Assembly: GCA_963921795.1 (NCBI GenBank)
Contig: OY997654.1
Span: forward strand, 1,860,367-1,924,366
Source of the DNA: Nannobrachium achirus
Taxonomy: Eukaryota > Chordata > Actinopteri > Myctophiformes > Myctophidae
Direction of reading: 5' to 3'
Length of the DNA stretch: 64,000 bases
Under the pieces are notes generated by a model. It was not told the DNA's origin. It worked only from the letters and a program-made list of their open reading frames with translations, and ran no database searches. Each line of letters begins with the position of its first letter. The stretch's first letter is position 1. Below are positions 45,999-56,692 of the stretch, piece after piece. The translations under genes were made by a program, and so were the position numbers.

Positions 45999-46162
45999 CA
46001 ATATTTGGATGTAGCGGAGTAGAAGTAAAAGTATTGGAAATTGGAAATGCTCAAGTAGAGTACAAATAACTCAAAAGTGTACTTAAGTACGGTACTTAAG
46101 TAAATGTACTTGTCACTTTACACCACTGCAAGGCTCCTCGCCGTGATGTGGGTGTTTGTGAG

Positions 46163-46579
46163 CAGGGGCGTCACAAGGGGGGGAAAAGTGGGACTGAGTT
46201 TCTAGGGCCCAAGGTGGAGGGGCCTTAATTATTGTATACTTTAGCCATTAAAAAATAGCAGATATACAAGTAGATCTGGTATTTAAGCGAACATTTGTAA
46301 CTTAAATATTTTGAGATGGGGGTCCGTGGCCAAATACTTATCATTTTGGGCATCCTTTATATGAAAAAGTTTGAGCACCACTGACATAGAAACATATTTT
46401 TTTTTCAAAAAACCTTTGAAGGATTTGAAATATTCAAAGACTTCAAAGCACATAATAATGTGAAATAATGCGTTCCCAGTCTAAATGGGTTAAACCCCCT
46501 CGCCCTTTGAAGAACGTTCATGGGGGGCCCTGCAGTGAATCCCTGTACCCAGGGCCCAGGATTTGGCGTGACGCCCCTG
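46163..46579 (+). mobile_element. hAT-like family I, copy 1
   Basis: CAGGGGCGTCACAAGG to GGCGTGACGCCCCTG. Flanks TTTGTGAG and TGTGTGAG match at seven of eight. The interior is decayed A-type core, with only a stub of a hairpin (about 46253-46275). It also keeps CTAAATGGGTTAA, an A-type terminus, inside the I ends. Confidence 0.82.
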
Positions 46580-46824
46580 TGTGTGAGGTTAGGGGGAGGA
46601 GAACGGAAACGGTGACATAAAGAGGATGTTACCCCGGGACAAATGCTGACGAGCTTCCCATGGGCCGAGCCAGGACGACAAATCAAAGGCGCGGGTGTTA
46701 ATATCTGATAGTTAGCGCTGGGGGCTGAGCGGCATAAAAGACATTGAGGTCAATGGGTTGCCGGCAGTCTCCAGAGATAAAGGAGTTGCATCATGGTTAT
46801 TTCCACTGGCTCCTCCCCTGTGGC

Positions 46825-47860
46825 CAGGGGCGGAAAGTAACTGAGTACATTTACTTAAGTACTGTACTTGAGTAACATTTTGAGGTATTTGAGTATTTCC
46901 AATTTCTTTTACTTCTACTCCACTACATCTCGGATCCAAATATAGTACTTTTACTCCACAACATTTATTTGAAACCTTTAGTTACTAGTTACTTTGCAGA
47001 TATAAATTATAATATTAGACCTACCTACAACTACCTACTTACACTTTTTGAAAATAGACGATCTACAAGCTCACAGAGCGTCGCATCGCGATGCGTTGTG
47101 AGCTTGTAGATCTGCTGTTTTCAAACATTTGTATTTTTACCTTTGGTTGCGACCGTCAGGTCGCAGTTCCTATCAAAACCTCCACCAGCTGTCCGTCATT
47201 CACACGTCACACTTTTGCCCTGCTCATATCTCCGCAACCGTTGCCCCGATCCATGCAAACTTTTGCACACACACTCCTTGCCTGCCAAACCACCACCCAT
47301 CAATTCTCACATGGCCCTCTTCTAGCGCCACCATGAGGCCGATTCTTGCAAAACACATTTTTGGACACTGCTCCTACAAATTTTGCCCTAAAATCACGCA
47401 AATCGGTACACACTTGCTCTACACTCATGTCATCAACATGGATCTGTCCCATTTAGCGCCACCTTCAGGCCCATTTCTTAAAACACATTTTTGGACACTG
47501 CTCCCACAGATTTTGCCCTAAAATCCCGCAAATCGCTACACAGTATGTCTACACTCATCTCATCAACATGGATCTGTCCCATATAGCGCCACCGTCAGGC
47601 CAATTATTTCAAATACATTTTTAGACACTGCTCCTACACATTTTGCCCTAAAATCACGCTGCGACCTGCCGGTCGCTTATCTCCCGACTAGGGAGTCTTA
47701 CTGGTAATTTAAGTACATTTTGATGCCAATACTTTCTTTCGTACTTTTAATCACGTACATTTTGAATTCTGGTACTTTTACTTGTGTAACAGAGTGTTTC
47801 TATATTGCAGTATTGATACTTTCACTTGAGTACAAAATGCGAGTACTTTTTTCACCACCG
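46825..47860. mobile_element. hAT-like family E, copy 4, with Helitron-like G2
   Basis: CAGGGGCGGAAAGTAACTGA to TTTTTTCACCACCG. Flanks CCTGTGGC (46817-46824) and CCTGTGGG (47861-47868) match at seven of eight. A hairpin at about 47046-47125 (TTTGAAAATAGACGATCTAC and return; centre GTCGCATCGCGATGCG). G2 is inserted just to its right. Confidence 0.87.
47147..47704 (+). mobile_element. Helitron/Helentron-like family G, copy 2
   Basis: Starts TTGCGACCGTCAGGTCGCAG and ends GCGACCTGCCGGTCGC, then CTCCCGACTAGGGAG and TCTTACTGG. The middle has three tandem units of about 125 bp (AAAACACATTTTTGGACACT, TAGCGCCACC). The E copies show the uninterrupted TTTTGGTAC site, so no target bases were duplicated. 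Confidence 0.6.
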
Positions 47861-48055
47861 CCTGTGGGATACTAACTCTGGCCACCGGAGCTAGCCCTCC
47901 CTTCATCATCGTGGTCGGAAACACAATCGCGGCCGCGCAGCAGTGGAATGTGCTGTGCGGCAGTTGAACGCCTCATGACAAAAAGTACACCACCAAATAT
48001 GCACAGCAAGGTGCACGCAATACCCTGCGCCATGGCTATTGTAGAACTGAGCACA

Positions 48056-48633
48056 TTAACCCATTTAGGGTCTAGAATTATTGAATGCTTTAACCAGTGA
48101 AAAATAGCAGATACAAGCTCACAGCGCGGCACCGAGTGCCGCGCTGCGAGCTTGTAAATCTGCTATTTTTGGAAAAAGTTGTGAAAATGTGTGCAAATCT
48201 TTGAACATAATGTTCGTTTGCAACTCCAATTTTGCTTCTGGGTGGTCCCTGGAACTAAATATGTTGAGATGGGGGTCCGTGGCCAAATAAATATAATTTT
48301 GTAGGTCCTTCCAATGAAAAGGTTTGAGAACCACTGACATAGTAGTCTCTCAAAAACAGACTATCTGAGCTCCAGTTGAGTGAAAAGGACCTTTTCTTTG
48401 ACGATGGCTAGCCAGATTACTGACATAGAAAATAGTTTTTTTCCCAAAAATCTTAGAAGGATTCAAAAGACACTTATAGAATCGGGTCAAAATTCTAATT
48501 TTCACGATTTTTCTAAAATAGCAGATCTACAAGCTAAGTGCCGCGCTTGCGAGATTGTATATCTGCTATTTTTCAATAGTTAAAGCATAAAATAATAATA
48601 CACTATAATGTGTACCCGTTCTGAACGGGATAA
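48056..48633 (+). mobile_element. MITE family A, copy 6
   Basis: TTAA then CCCATTTAGGGTCTAG; right end CGTTCTGAACGGG then ATAA. Left hairpin (about 48095-48180) near complete; right hairpin (about 48515-48580) asymmetric, with part of the left-arm centre missing. Confidence 0.82.
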
Positions 48634-49002
48634 AGGTAGGAAAAAAAGGTAAAGTCTCTCTTATATTCGATTAGCATAATACTGTATGCCATGTGGTTAA
48701 GTCTCACCTCAGGTGGTTTGGCTTTGTGAAAGTATAATTGACTCTGAATTATTTTAATTACTTAAAAAAAAAAAGTGTTAACAGTTTATATTATGCTTTC
48801 ACCATGGGGCCATCTTGGTTTGCAGATAAATGCCAGCGCCAATCAGCGCCTTGATACTGTTAATACATGCAAATGCATGCAACAATGATCAGTGCTTGTG
48901 TCGGAGCGTCACTGTATTTGACAACAAATAGATTTTCCGCATTCAAGCGTGGGGCCGCGGCCCCTAGAGAGGCATCGCAACGTGCTTGTAGATCGGCTCT
49001 TT
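48634..49002. other. Single-copy stretch ending in an orphan module arm
   Basis: An A run at about 48764-48774. The last 30 bases before J3 (CGCAACGTGCTTGTAGATCGGCT) are a right arm of the hairpin module without its partner. Confidence 0.5.
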
Positions 49003-49500
49003 CAGGGACGTGCTGGCCATTGGGAAAAGTGGGACAACTCCCGAACTGCCGGTTCATTCCCGGCCGGTCCATGCCGGCCATTAGGACAAAAATAAAAATG
49101 AAATGTCGACCTTCGTTCCATTTTGGGGGCTGGGCGGCCAACAAAGTAAATCGTCACTGTCGGGCAGAAACCTTGTATCTCCAAGTTTCAAATTTGTGGA
49201 TTTTTTCGCAAAGCAAAGCCCTGCTTCATCATACAAGGCCGTCGCACAAAAGTAGTGAAAACAGCAGATCTACAAGCACACAACGCCTCGCACCGCGAGA
49301 GTTTAAATCATTTTTAAAATGGTAAATACAAAACAAACATAACTCATGTAATTGGCCCACTGGCTTGTCACTTGTCATGATCTGAAATGGCAAATCTTTG
49401 AGTAGCAGCAGCGCTAGAGAGAGATCTCTCTCTATAGCGCGCAATGAGGGCCTCTCCAACTCTTTTTCCCGGGCTGAATCAGGGGCCCAGCATGTCCCTG
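49003..49500 (+). mobile_element. hAT-like family J, copy 3
   Basis: CAGGGACGTGCTGGCCATTG to GGGGCCCAGCATGTCCCTG. Flanks GGCTCTTT (48995-49002) and GGCACTTT (49501-49508) match at seven of eight. Contains B12. Confidence 0.87.
49149..49345 (+). mobile_element. Element B inside J3 (B12), partly deleted
   Basis: Starts ATCGTCACTGTCGGGCAGAA, keeps the left hairpin arm and centre (AACGCCTCGCACCGCGAG), then jumps to GTTTAAATCATTTTTAAAAT and ends near AAAACAAACATAACTC. The return arm and right terminus are lost. Confidence 0.8.
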
Positions 49501-49669
49501 GGCACTTTTATTTGTTGCTGCTTTTTTTTTTTAAGCCATTTCACAACCGGGGGTCCTTGGCATTGGAAAGGTTTGGAAACCCTTGGTCTGGTCTACAAGC
49601 GTTTTTGTGCTTCTGCTTTAGAAACTGGGGTCCTTTAAAAAAAAAGAAAAAAAAAAAACATAGTGACAC

Positions 49670-50084
49670 TAGGGCTGTCACGATTATGACATTTTACATT
49701 AATTGTCACTCAAATAATTGCGATTAGCGATTTAATTGTGGTTTTGTCGTTGACAACTACATTTCTGTTTGGCTTGTAAGGCTTTGAAGTTGCATATGGC
49801 AGATATGACACATAATCTATATACAAAGAAATTAAGGACATATTTGACAACTTTACACTTTAAAAAGAACATCGGTAGTGGAAATAGTCGATCTACAAGC
49901 TCACAACGTGTCGCATCGCAACGCGTTGTGAGCTTGTAGATCTGCTATTTCCACAATTTTTTAAATGTTTGAACATAAATAAACATTTTTCAACATGTAA
50001 ACGATTATGATGATTATCGCAAAATAATTGTGATCATGTCAAATAATTGCGATTAGACTATTATGTAATAATTGTGACCCCCCA
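49670..50084. mobile_element. hAT-like element BB with module hairpin
   Basis: TAGGGCTGTCACGATTATGA to ATTGTGACCCCCCA. Flanks AGTGACAC (49662-49669) and GGTGACAC (50085-50092) match at seven of eight. ATAATTGCGATTAG repeats lie at both ends. The hairpin (about 49873-49960) has stem GTGGAAATAGTCGATCTACA and centre TGTCGCATCGCAACG. Confidence 0.87.
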
Positions 50085-50123
50085 GGTGACACCAGCTAGG
50101 AGTCCATAGCCCTTAAAAAACAA

Positions 50124-50334
50124 CATCGTCATTGTCGGGTGAAAACCTTGTATGTCCAAAACCTTTCGTTTTGCATTTATCATTTTAAAAATGATTTAAA
50201 CTAGTGAAAACAGCCGATCTGCTGTTTTCACTACTTTTGAGCGACGGCCTTGTATGACGAATCAAGGCTTTACTTTGCGAAAGAACCTACACATTTGAAA
50301 CTTGGAGATACAAGGTTTCCACCCAACAACGATG
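50124..50334 (-). mobile_element. MITE family B, copy 13
   Basis: ATCGTCATTGTCGGGTGAAA to CCACCCAACAACGAT. The hairpin has collapsed to GAAAACAGCCGATCTGCTGT (about 50206-50232), with the ACAAGC arms and centre gone. Confidence 0.82.
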
Positions 50335-50578
50335 CTTTACTTGAGTCTCAGTCATGCGGTACGTGACATGCAGTCGCTAGGGAGAGAGCCTATCCTGACA
50401 GGGACCGCGCTCTAGCAGCACACCCACATCAAGTGCGTAGCGACAGAGACATTAACACCAGCCACTGAGTACCCATGTGACTTTGGTGAGAGAGTGTAGT
50501 GTAACTGAACGGTACATCAGAAATGCACATCACGCGGTACATCTGAACTTTCATCGTCTCTCGTTTGGGTAGGGGAAA

Positions 50579-50591
50579 GGGTGCGTGTGCG

Positions 50592-50639
<48 letters not shown>

Positions 50640-50863
50640 CGTGTTTGTGTACTGGGTGGGTGGGTGGGTGGGTGGGGGGGGTTGGGGTGCAGTCGACATC
50701 AAACTGGAACGGTAGGGAGTTTTTTTTTTTTTTCGTTGCTCAAAGCTGTGATTCACTGAATGTGCAAACCTTGTTTCGACTTCCATGTACTATGCCAGTG
50801 ATACGCTATATGACATAACCCCCCCCCCCCCACCCCCCCTCCCCCGCCTCCCCCCCCCCCAAC

Positions 50864-50932
<69 letters not shown>

Positions 50933-50955
50933 GCACACACGCGCACACGCACGCA
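50579..50955. repeat. (GT)n-G-run and C-run-(CA)n in inverted arrangement
   Basis: GT tract 50579-50650, then GGGTGGGTGGGTGGGTGGGT up to about 50687. About 130 bp of unique DNA follows, then a C-rich run (about 50820-50861) and a CA tract (50866-50950) with GCAC variants. The right side is a near reverse complement of the left, so the locus can form a large cruciform, and the GGGT part meets G-quadruplex criteria. Confidence 0.85.
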
Positions 50956-51360
50956 CACAGACAAGAACATGGCGAAGTGGATGAATTATACATGTTAAGC
51001 AAGAACGGTGTCTTTCTCTGAAAGCTTATACCCTTTCCATGATAACCCCTTTTTAGACATTCGGTGGACTTATATCACAGCGTATAAATAGGACAGGTTT
51101 TCATTATTCAGGGGAGGGTTTCGGTGAAAAATTAATAGTTGTTCCCCGGAGGAGGAGGGGACGACGGCCGACTAAAAAAAAGAAAAGAAAAAAAAGGAGA
51201 AACCTTTAAAGTGTACATGCACAGGGGGGATCCGGAGAGAGAGCCTGCCTGCCATATTAAAATTGTCACCACGCGACACAACACATTGATATGGGTAATA
51301 TGTTTGCCCAGCACTAATGCCTCCGACTAATACTTACTGAGTACACAGTCAGTTCTTTTG

Positions 51361-51366
<6 letters not shown>

Positions 51367-51406
<40 letters not shown>
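51367..51406. repeat. (GA)n microsatellite
   Basis: Forty bases of uninterrupted GA. Confidence 0.95.
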
Positions 51407-51409
<3 letters not shown>

Positions 51410-51784
51410 GGATTATGTGCGTACGGGTGCACTGCGCGCACCAAGACTTAAGAGTATGTATTTACAGTGCGTTGCTTGTCAGTACAAAACAGCAGGGCTC
51501 GAGTCATTTTCATTTGACACTGCGTTCCTTGAGACTGAATATTTCATGCTCAGACTTTGACACACTTTTAAGATAAGCTGCCAATACTAAAGATGGATGC
51601 GCGCACGCACCCGCACAGGTGGTAAAAAAAAAGAAAAAAAAGCCTTTAAAATAAAAAACCATACTGCAGGTCTTCCTCTCGGCTACTCTATGTCGTATAA
51701 GAAATTACAGTTCCCACCGAGGCCAGATCACTCATGCTCCGAAACAACTCAGCCGCCAGTGCTGAGTTGTTTTCAGCCTGCCAG

Positions 51785-52105
51785 TTATCCCGTTTAGGCC
51801 CAAGAATTATTGAATGCTTTTACTATTGAAAAATAGCAGATACAAGCAGATACAAGCTCACAGCGCGGCACCGAGTGCCGCGCCGCGAGCTTGTAGATCT
51901 GCTATTTTTAGAAAGATTGTGAAGATAGGTGCACATTTTTCAATATGTATTTTTCAAAGCAAGCTTTTGTAACTCAAATCTCTGCTTCTGGGGGGTCCCT
52001 GGAACAACATATTTTGAGATGGGGGGGGGGGGGGGGGGGTCCGTGGCCAAATACCTGTAATTTTGGGGGGTCCTTGAAATGAAAAGATTTGAGAGCCACT
52101 GATTT
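51785..52105 (+). mobile_element. MITE family A, left part (copy 7)
   Basis: Starts TTATCCCGTTTAGGCCC and carries the first hairpin (about 51835-51910) preceded by a duplicated AGCAGATACAAGC. A run of 19 G (52021-52039) sits exactly where other copies read GATGGGGGTCC. It stops at AGAGCCACTGATTTAG. A matching right remnant is at 52590-52679. Confidence 0.75.
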
Positions 52106-52260
52106 AGAGGAAGGATTTCAAGTTCAAGGTTGTACTTTGTTACGTCTTTTGTTACAGGTACATAAGAGTAAAACGTATTCTTTTTCGGTTTCCTTACAGA
52201 CAATGCAGTGATATATAAAATAAAGCAGAACATAAAACAACACATCTAAGATAAAATAAT

Positions 52261-52524
52261 AAATGGTAAATGGTGCATTTATATAGCGCTTTTATCCAAA
52301 GCGCTTTACAGAGATTGTGCATTACATTCACCCATTCACGCACACATTCATACACCGGTGGCGGAGGAAACCATGCAAGGCACCAACCTGCTCACCGGGA
52401 GCAATGTGGGGTTCAGTGTCTTGCCCAAGGACCCTTCGACATTAACTCAGGGGGAGCCCGGATTCAAACCGGGAACCCTTCGTGCTCTAATAACAGTTTC
52501 CCTACCCCTGAGCTATGCCGCCCC
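52261..52524 (-). mobile_element. tRNA-derived SINE
   Basis: On the minus strand it starts GGGGCGGCATAGCTCAGGGG, which contains an A-box-like TAGCTCAGGGGTAGG. A B-box-like GGTTTGAATCC lies about 40 bases on, giving an RNA polymerase III promoter pair. A non-tRNA body follows, then the tail AAGCGCTATATAAATGCACC and ATTT-type repeats. The tail is of the kind fish SINEs share with LINE partners. Target duplications were not clear. Confidence 0.8.
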
Positions 52525-52589
52525 GACTTAGGAAGAAAGAGAGTGCAAAAGGCAAAAGCATTTTGAAGTTGGGTCAAAGATCGGGTCAA

Positions 52590-52679
52590 AGATATTCAAT
52601 TGCACACATTTTCAAGATTTTTCAAAAATGTAATATTTTTCAATAGTTAAAGCATAAAATAATGGTTAAAATCTAGCGC
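52590..52679 (+). mobile_element. Right remnant of family A copy 7
   Basis: TTTTTCAAAAATGTAATATT then TTTCAATAGTTAAAGCATAA and AATAATGGTTAA match the right end of family A with the hairpin almost wholly deleted. The intervening 52106-52589 holds the SINE and about 150 bp of unassigned sequence. Confidence 0.6.
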
Positions 52680-52939
52680 GACTCGTGCGCATTCCCGGCA
52701 TTCGAGGGTTATCAGTTGAAAGATGGACTACACCAATGCCTTTGTATCCCCTCCCTATCTGCCCGAGCATGGAGGCAATAACAGTAATGTACGGCTAAGC
52801 AAAAACAGAGCTAATCATCAATGACTGCAAGATATATAGCATATGCAGTGGCACCTTGTTTATTACCCGCTTTTCTCCTCCTGCAGAATCCATCGGCCGC
52901 GCAGCAGACACTCTGTCAGATGGAGGGACTCCTTCAATG

Positions 52940-53557
52940 TTAATCCATTCAGAACGGGTACACTGTATTGTGTATCATTATTTTATGCTTTAACAATTGA
53001 AAAACAGCAGATATACAAGCTCACAGCGCGGCACCGAGTGCCGCGCTGCGAGCTTGTAGATCTGCTATTTTTGAAAACTTGTGGAAATTAGAATTTTTAC
53101 CCGATTCTATAAGTGTCTTTTGAATCCTTCTAAGGTTTTTAGAAAACCCTATGTTTTCTACGTCAGCGATCTGGCCAGCCATCGTCAAAGAAAAGGCCCT
53201 TTTCGCTTAACTGGAGCTCAGTTAGTCTGGTCTTGAGGGACTGCTATGTCAGTGGTTCTCAAACCTTTTCATGTGAAGGACCCCCAAAATGATATTTATT
53301 TGGCCACGGACCCCCATCACAAAATATCTAGTTCCAGGGACCACCCCCAGAAGCAAAATTTGAGTTACAAACGTTCGCTTTAAAAAATACATATTCAAAG
53401 ATTTGCACACATTTTTTTCACAACTTTTTCAAAAATAGCAGATCTACAAGCTTGCACTCGGTGCCGCGCTGTGAGCTTATATATCTGCTATTTTTTACAA
53501 TAGTTAAAGCATAAAATAACGATACTCCATAATGTGTACCCGTTCTGAATGGGTTAA
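52940..53557 (-). mobile_element. MITE family A, copy 8
   Basis: TTAA then TCCATTCAGAACGGG; right end CCGTTCTGAATGGG then TTAA (53554-53557). Hairpins at about 52995-53075 (intact) and 53435-53500 (left arm shortened: CAAGCTTGCACTCGGTGCCG). Both termini are the GAACGGG type, unlike most copies. Confidence 0.85.
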
Positions 53558-53824
53558 TTTGATTCATTCTTGTTTTCCATAATAATTGGGGGCAATGGGT
53601 CAGCGTGATGAATTTGCTTGTTACATGACCCGGGGAGTAGCGTTAGCGGAGCACTTGGCTGGCATACGGTTTCATCTCAGCATCTCCACTTGTGTGGAAG
53701 GAGGACTTCATTTATTATTTTCTCCAGCCCGCGGTTTGAAAAACATATCCGTTCGTTCCTGGGCCATACAGTTCAGTGTGCAACGGAGAGGGCTTGTTTA
53801 CCGTTTGCGTCACAGCAGCGAAGG

Positions 53825-54276
53825 CAGTGGTCTTCAACAGGGAGTCCGGGACCCCTAGGGGGTCCTCAGAGTTACTACAGGGGGTCCTCCAAATCTTTGT
53901 GTGATAGAAACCTTTTTTTCTTATTTTTTATATTAACCACTTGAACTCTAACATCCATATTCTGAGAACTTTAGCCAAAAATAGTAGATCTACAAGCCCA
54001 CAACGCCTCGCGCTGCGAGGCGTTGTGAGCTTGTAGATCGGCTATTTTCGGCAAAGAGGTTTGGTGTAGAGGGGATAAAGAGCAGACTAAGTACAAGTAA
54101 TGGCGGTTCAAGTGGTACATGTCTGAAAATACGAATTGACATGAATCCAAAATGCACTGATGATTGTGCTGTCAAACGATGAAACTATATGGAATCTATA
54201 AAAAGGTTGTGGGGGTCCCTGCTTCATCTCTCTCTCAACTATGGGGTCCTTGGCCTGAAAACATTGAAGACCCCTG
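53825..54276 (+). mobile_element. hAT-like element M with module hairpin
   Basis: CAGTGGTCTTCAACAGGGAG to ATTGAAGACCCCTG, with GGGGGTCC motifs inside both ends. Flanks AGCGAAGG and AGCTAATG share six of eight bases. The hairpin (about 53970-54055) has stem GCCAAAAATAGTAGATCTAC and centre CGCCTCGCGCTGCGAGGCG. Confidence 0.8.
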
Positions 54277-54890
54277 AGCTAATGCAAGAGCACTGCAGAA
54301 ATTAACTTCCTCGTTCTTTTGAATTAGCTTACTGTATGACAAAAAAATACTAGGCCTACTACGAATAAAAACACAATTGTCTGATTTGAAAGTTTTAAAA
54401 ATGTAATATGAAAGCAAGTTCTTATACATAACTATGGCAGTTCACAATTGTAAGACAACAGAAAGCTGGTCCAGCAAAGATCAGCTCTTTTCTTGTTTTC
54501 TTTTATAGAATGTTTCCGCCCTCCCTCCCCCGCGCTGCAATCTTTTTCTTTCTATTTCTTAGACATCCCATTATCTGTGGAAATATGGAAATGCACAGAC
54601 ATTCATCTATGTGCAATGAATTTTAAGCGAGATTCCAATTTCTCCTGCTCTTGTAAATATGCATTTATGTATTACTTCCCTGTCACTGACAATCCACATC
54701 CATATATCTACACTGTATGTTCATGAACGCATACACATGCATTTACCAGAAAACATAAACAAACATTTAACTTTACAGTAGGCTACACACGAACGCACAC
54801 AAACACAAAGCCTGATTTATACTTAGTTTATCAGATCTACAAGCTCACTATGTGACGTGAGCTTGTAGATTTATATACACAGGGGTGACA
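54277..54890. other. Single-copy stretch with one short module hairpin
   Basis: Mostly AT-rich single-copy DNA. At 54832-54878, ATCAGATCTACAAGCTCACT and GTGAGCTTGTAGAT form a small hairpin with a TATGTGAC centre outside any element I could define. Direct repeat ACACAGGGGTG precedes I2. Confidence 0.5.
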
Positions 54891-55292
54891 CAGGGGTGTC
54901 ACAATGGGGGGGGGGGGGGGGGGGGGGGGTTACTAGGGCCCAAGGTGGAGGGGGCCTTCTTAAGCTATTGAAAAATAGCAGATCTACAAGCTCACAGCGC
55001 GGCACTCAGTATCTGCTATTTTTTCGTGAAAGTCGTGAAAATGTGTGCAAATCTTTGAATATATGTATTTTTAAGCAAACATTTGTAACTCAAAAAACCT
55101 TAGCAGATTTGAAACATTCAAAGATTTGCACAATTTATCAAGATTTTTCAAAAATAGCAGATCTACAAGCTCGCAGCGTGGCACTCGGTGCCGCGCTGTG
55201 AGCTTGTATATCTGCTGTTTTTCAATAGTTAAAGCACAAAATAATCGAAGTGGATCCTTGTACCCAGGGCCCAGAATCTGGTGCTACACCCT
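54891..55292 (+). mobile_element. hAT-like family I, copy 2
   Basis: CAGGGGTGTCACAATGG with a 24-base G run (54906-54929), then ACTAGGGCCCAAGGTGG. The right end is decayed (CCAGAATCTGGTGCTACACC). The interior is the A-type core with hairpins at about 54968-55025 (truncated) and 55150-55225. No target duplication. Confidence 0.75.
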
Positions 55293-56428
55293 TACGAATG
55301 TTGTGGAGTGCTGTCAAAGAATTTAGACTATGTGTTTCCGTTTTGCGTTGGTCTCCCCCCCCCCCCCCCCCCCCACATCTCTGTGCCTCACCCTCGGTGT
55401 GTCATTATCGTGATGAGCGCTGATTGCAGATTGTTATGGTTGTTTGCACCTCTCATCTGTCTGGACCATGCTGGGGTATTTGGCCAGACCTGATTGTGTT
55501 GACACAATTTTTCTCTTGTCTCGTCCTGAGCTGGAGAGGCCCAGTAGCAGTCCACCCATGATGAAGGAGATGCAATCAGCCACTGGTCTGACTCCCTGTA
55601 GTCTCTCTACCTACCCTCTCCACACCCCCACCCGCCCCCACCACCACCACCCACCACGGACGCCAAACGAAATATAAAAATAAGAAGACAAGTGGCGTAG
55701 TTTGACATTTGCCCTTGTGCAGCAACATATCAACTCATATCACACAGTCCACGACCACGTTAGTGTACCAAATAAGACACCAGTACAAGTATGTGTCCAG
55801 TATGAGCATAGTACGTAAGCAAGTAGCTATTTTACTCAATAATTAAAACAACTTGTAAAATGATACACCGGTATCATTTTACAAGTTGTTTTAATTATTG
55901 AGTAAAATAGCTACTTTCATTATTGGTATCACAGTTGCAGAGCCTACAAGCAATTTGGCACAAGAGACATTTGTTTAAGAAGTGCCAATAAGACTAAACC
56001 ATTTGGTAATGGTAAAAATCTCTGCAATAATTTCCAAATGGCTACAAAACATTTTGTTTGATGCAGGACAATAATTATTTTATTTTTTATTTTATTTTAA
56101 GTAATGAACAATAAGGACATATCAGTGAATAATAATACTTAAAAAATATATATATTTTTTACATTTTAAACGCATTTTTCAAAGTTTTGCATCAACTCAA
56201 TTGTCGCCAGCTGGTCTCTGTGTGAAGGGGGAGAAACCGAGATTACAGTGAGCATTAGTTGGTTAATGCTTTAAAAAAAATCATAACTCTTGACAGGAAT
56301 GGGCTAGAGACTTACTTTTGTTTTCTTCTAAATGCTCAGAAATGCCAGGGGGGGGCAGTGCACCCCCCTGCCCTCCCATAAACTACGCCCATGGTGGGCG
56401 GAGAGAAAGATGCTGCTGTGGAACCGGC
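55293..56428. other. Single-copy stretch with poly-C and a perfect palindrome
   Basis: A 20-base C run at 55355-55374, the palindrome at 55821-55916 and A/T-rich DNA (56070-56170). No gene recognised. Confidence 0.45.
55821..55916. repeat. Perfect 46-bp-arm palindrome, 4-base centre
   Basis: The left arm begins AAGTAGCTATTTTACTCAAT and the right arm ends ATTGAGTAAAATAGCTACTT. All 46 positions pair around ACCG (55867-55870). It lacks the AGCAGATCTACAAGC module and matches no other site here. Confidence 0.95.
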
Positions 56429-56622
56429 TATCCACCTCTTTCCGCGGGAATTTACAGGAGAATGTTTTGCACCACACTTCCGGTTAACAGCAGACATACA
56501 AGCTCACGTCGCGTCACAGGATGCAGCCGTTGTGAGCTTGTAGATCACAACTCGGCTGCGGCGCCGGAAGCTCCGTCCAATTTCTGCGCAATGCACGATG
56601 GGATGTTGGAAACTTGTGGATA
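56429..56622. mobile_element. Short inverted-repeat element family S, copy 2
   Basis: TATCCACCTCTTTCCGCGGG to AACTTGTGGATA, colinear with S1, with the CTTCCGG/CCGGAAG pair and a diverged hairpin (ACAAGCTCACGTCGCGTCAC, GTTGTGAGCTTGTAGATCAC). Confidence 0.7.
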
Positions 56623-56692
56623 CATCTCACAATCACCTTCTCGGCTGATGTCAATCACGCTGTCGCGCGGAGAGGGCTGCCTTTCTGTGCAC

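Larger units (their letters stand above)
45152..46128. mobile_element. hAT-like family E, copy 3, with B11 and insertion R
   Basis: CCGGTGGAAAAATCACTACA to ACTTTACACCACTG. It carries B11, an E-type hairpin at about 45570-45650 (TTTGAAAATAGCAGATCTAA and the inverse; centre TGTCGCATTGCGACA) and insertion R. No clear 8-bp duplication. Confidence 0.8.
50335..51784. other. Single-copy non-coding DNA with several simple tracts
   Basis: Besides the inverted microsatellite pair (50579-50955) and GA tract (51367-51406), the stretch contains purine-rich AAAAGAAAAG runs near 51174-51200 and 51625-51640. No exon supported. Confidence 0.45.

Noticed and set aside
48867..49325. 152-codon plus frame
   Set aside because: Passes through the J3 end and B12 sequence; shared-copy frames in J2 differ.
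52450..52524. Functional tRNA gene on the minus strand
   Set aside because: A- and B-box-like motifs exist, but the sequence continues into a SINE body, so it is a SINE head.
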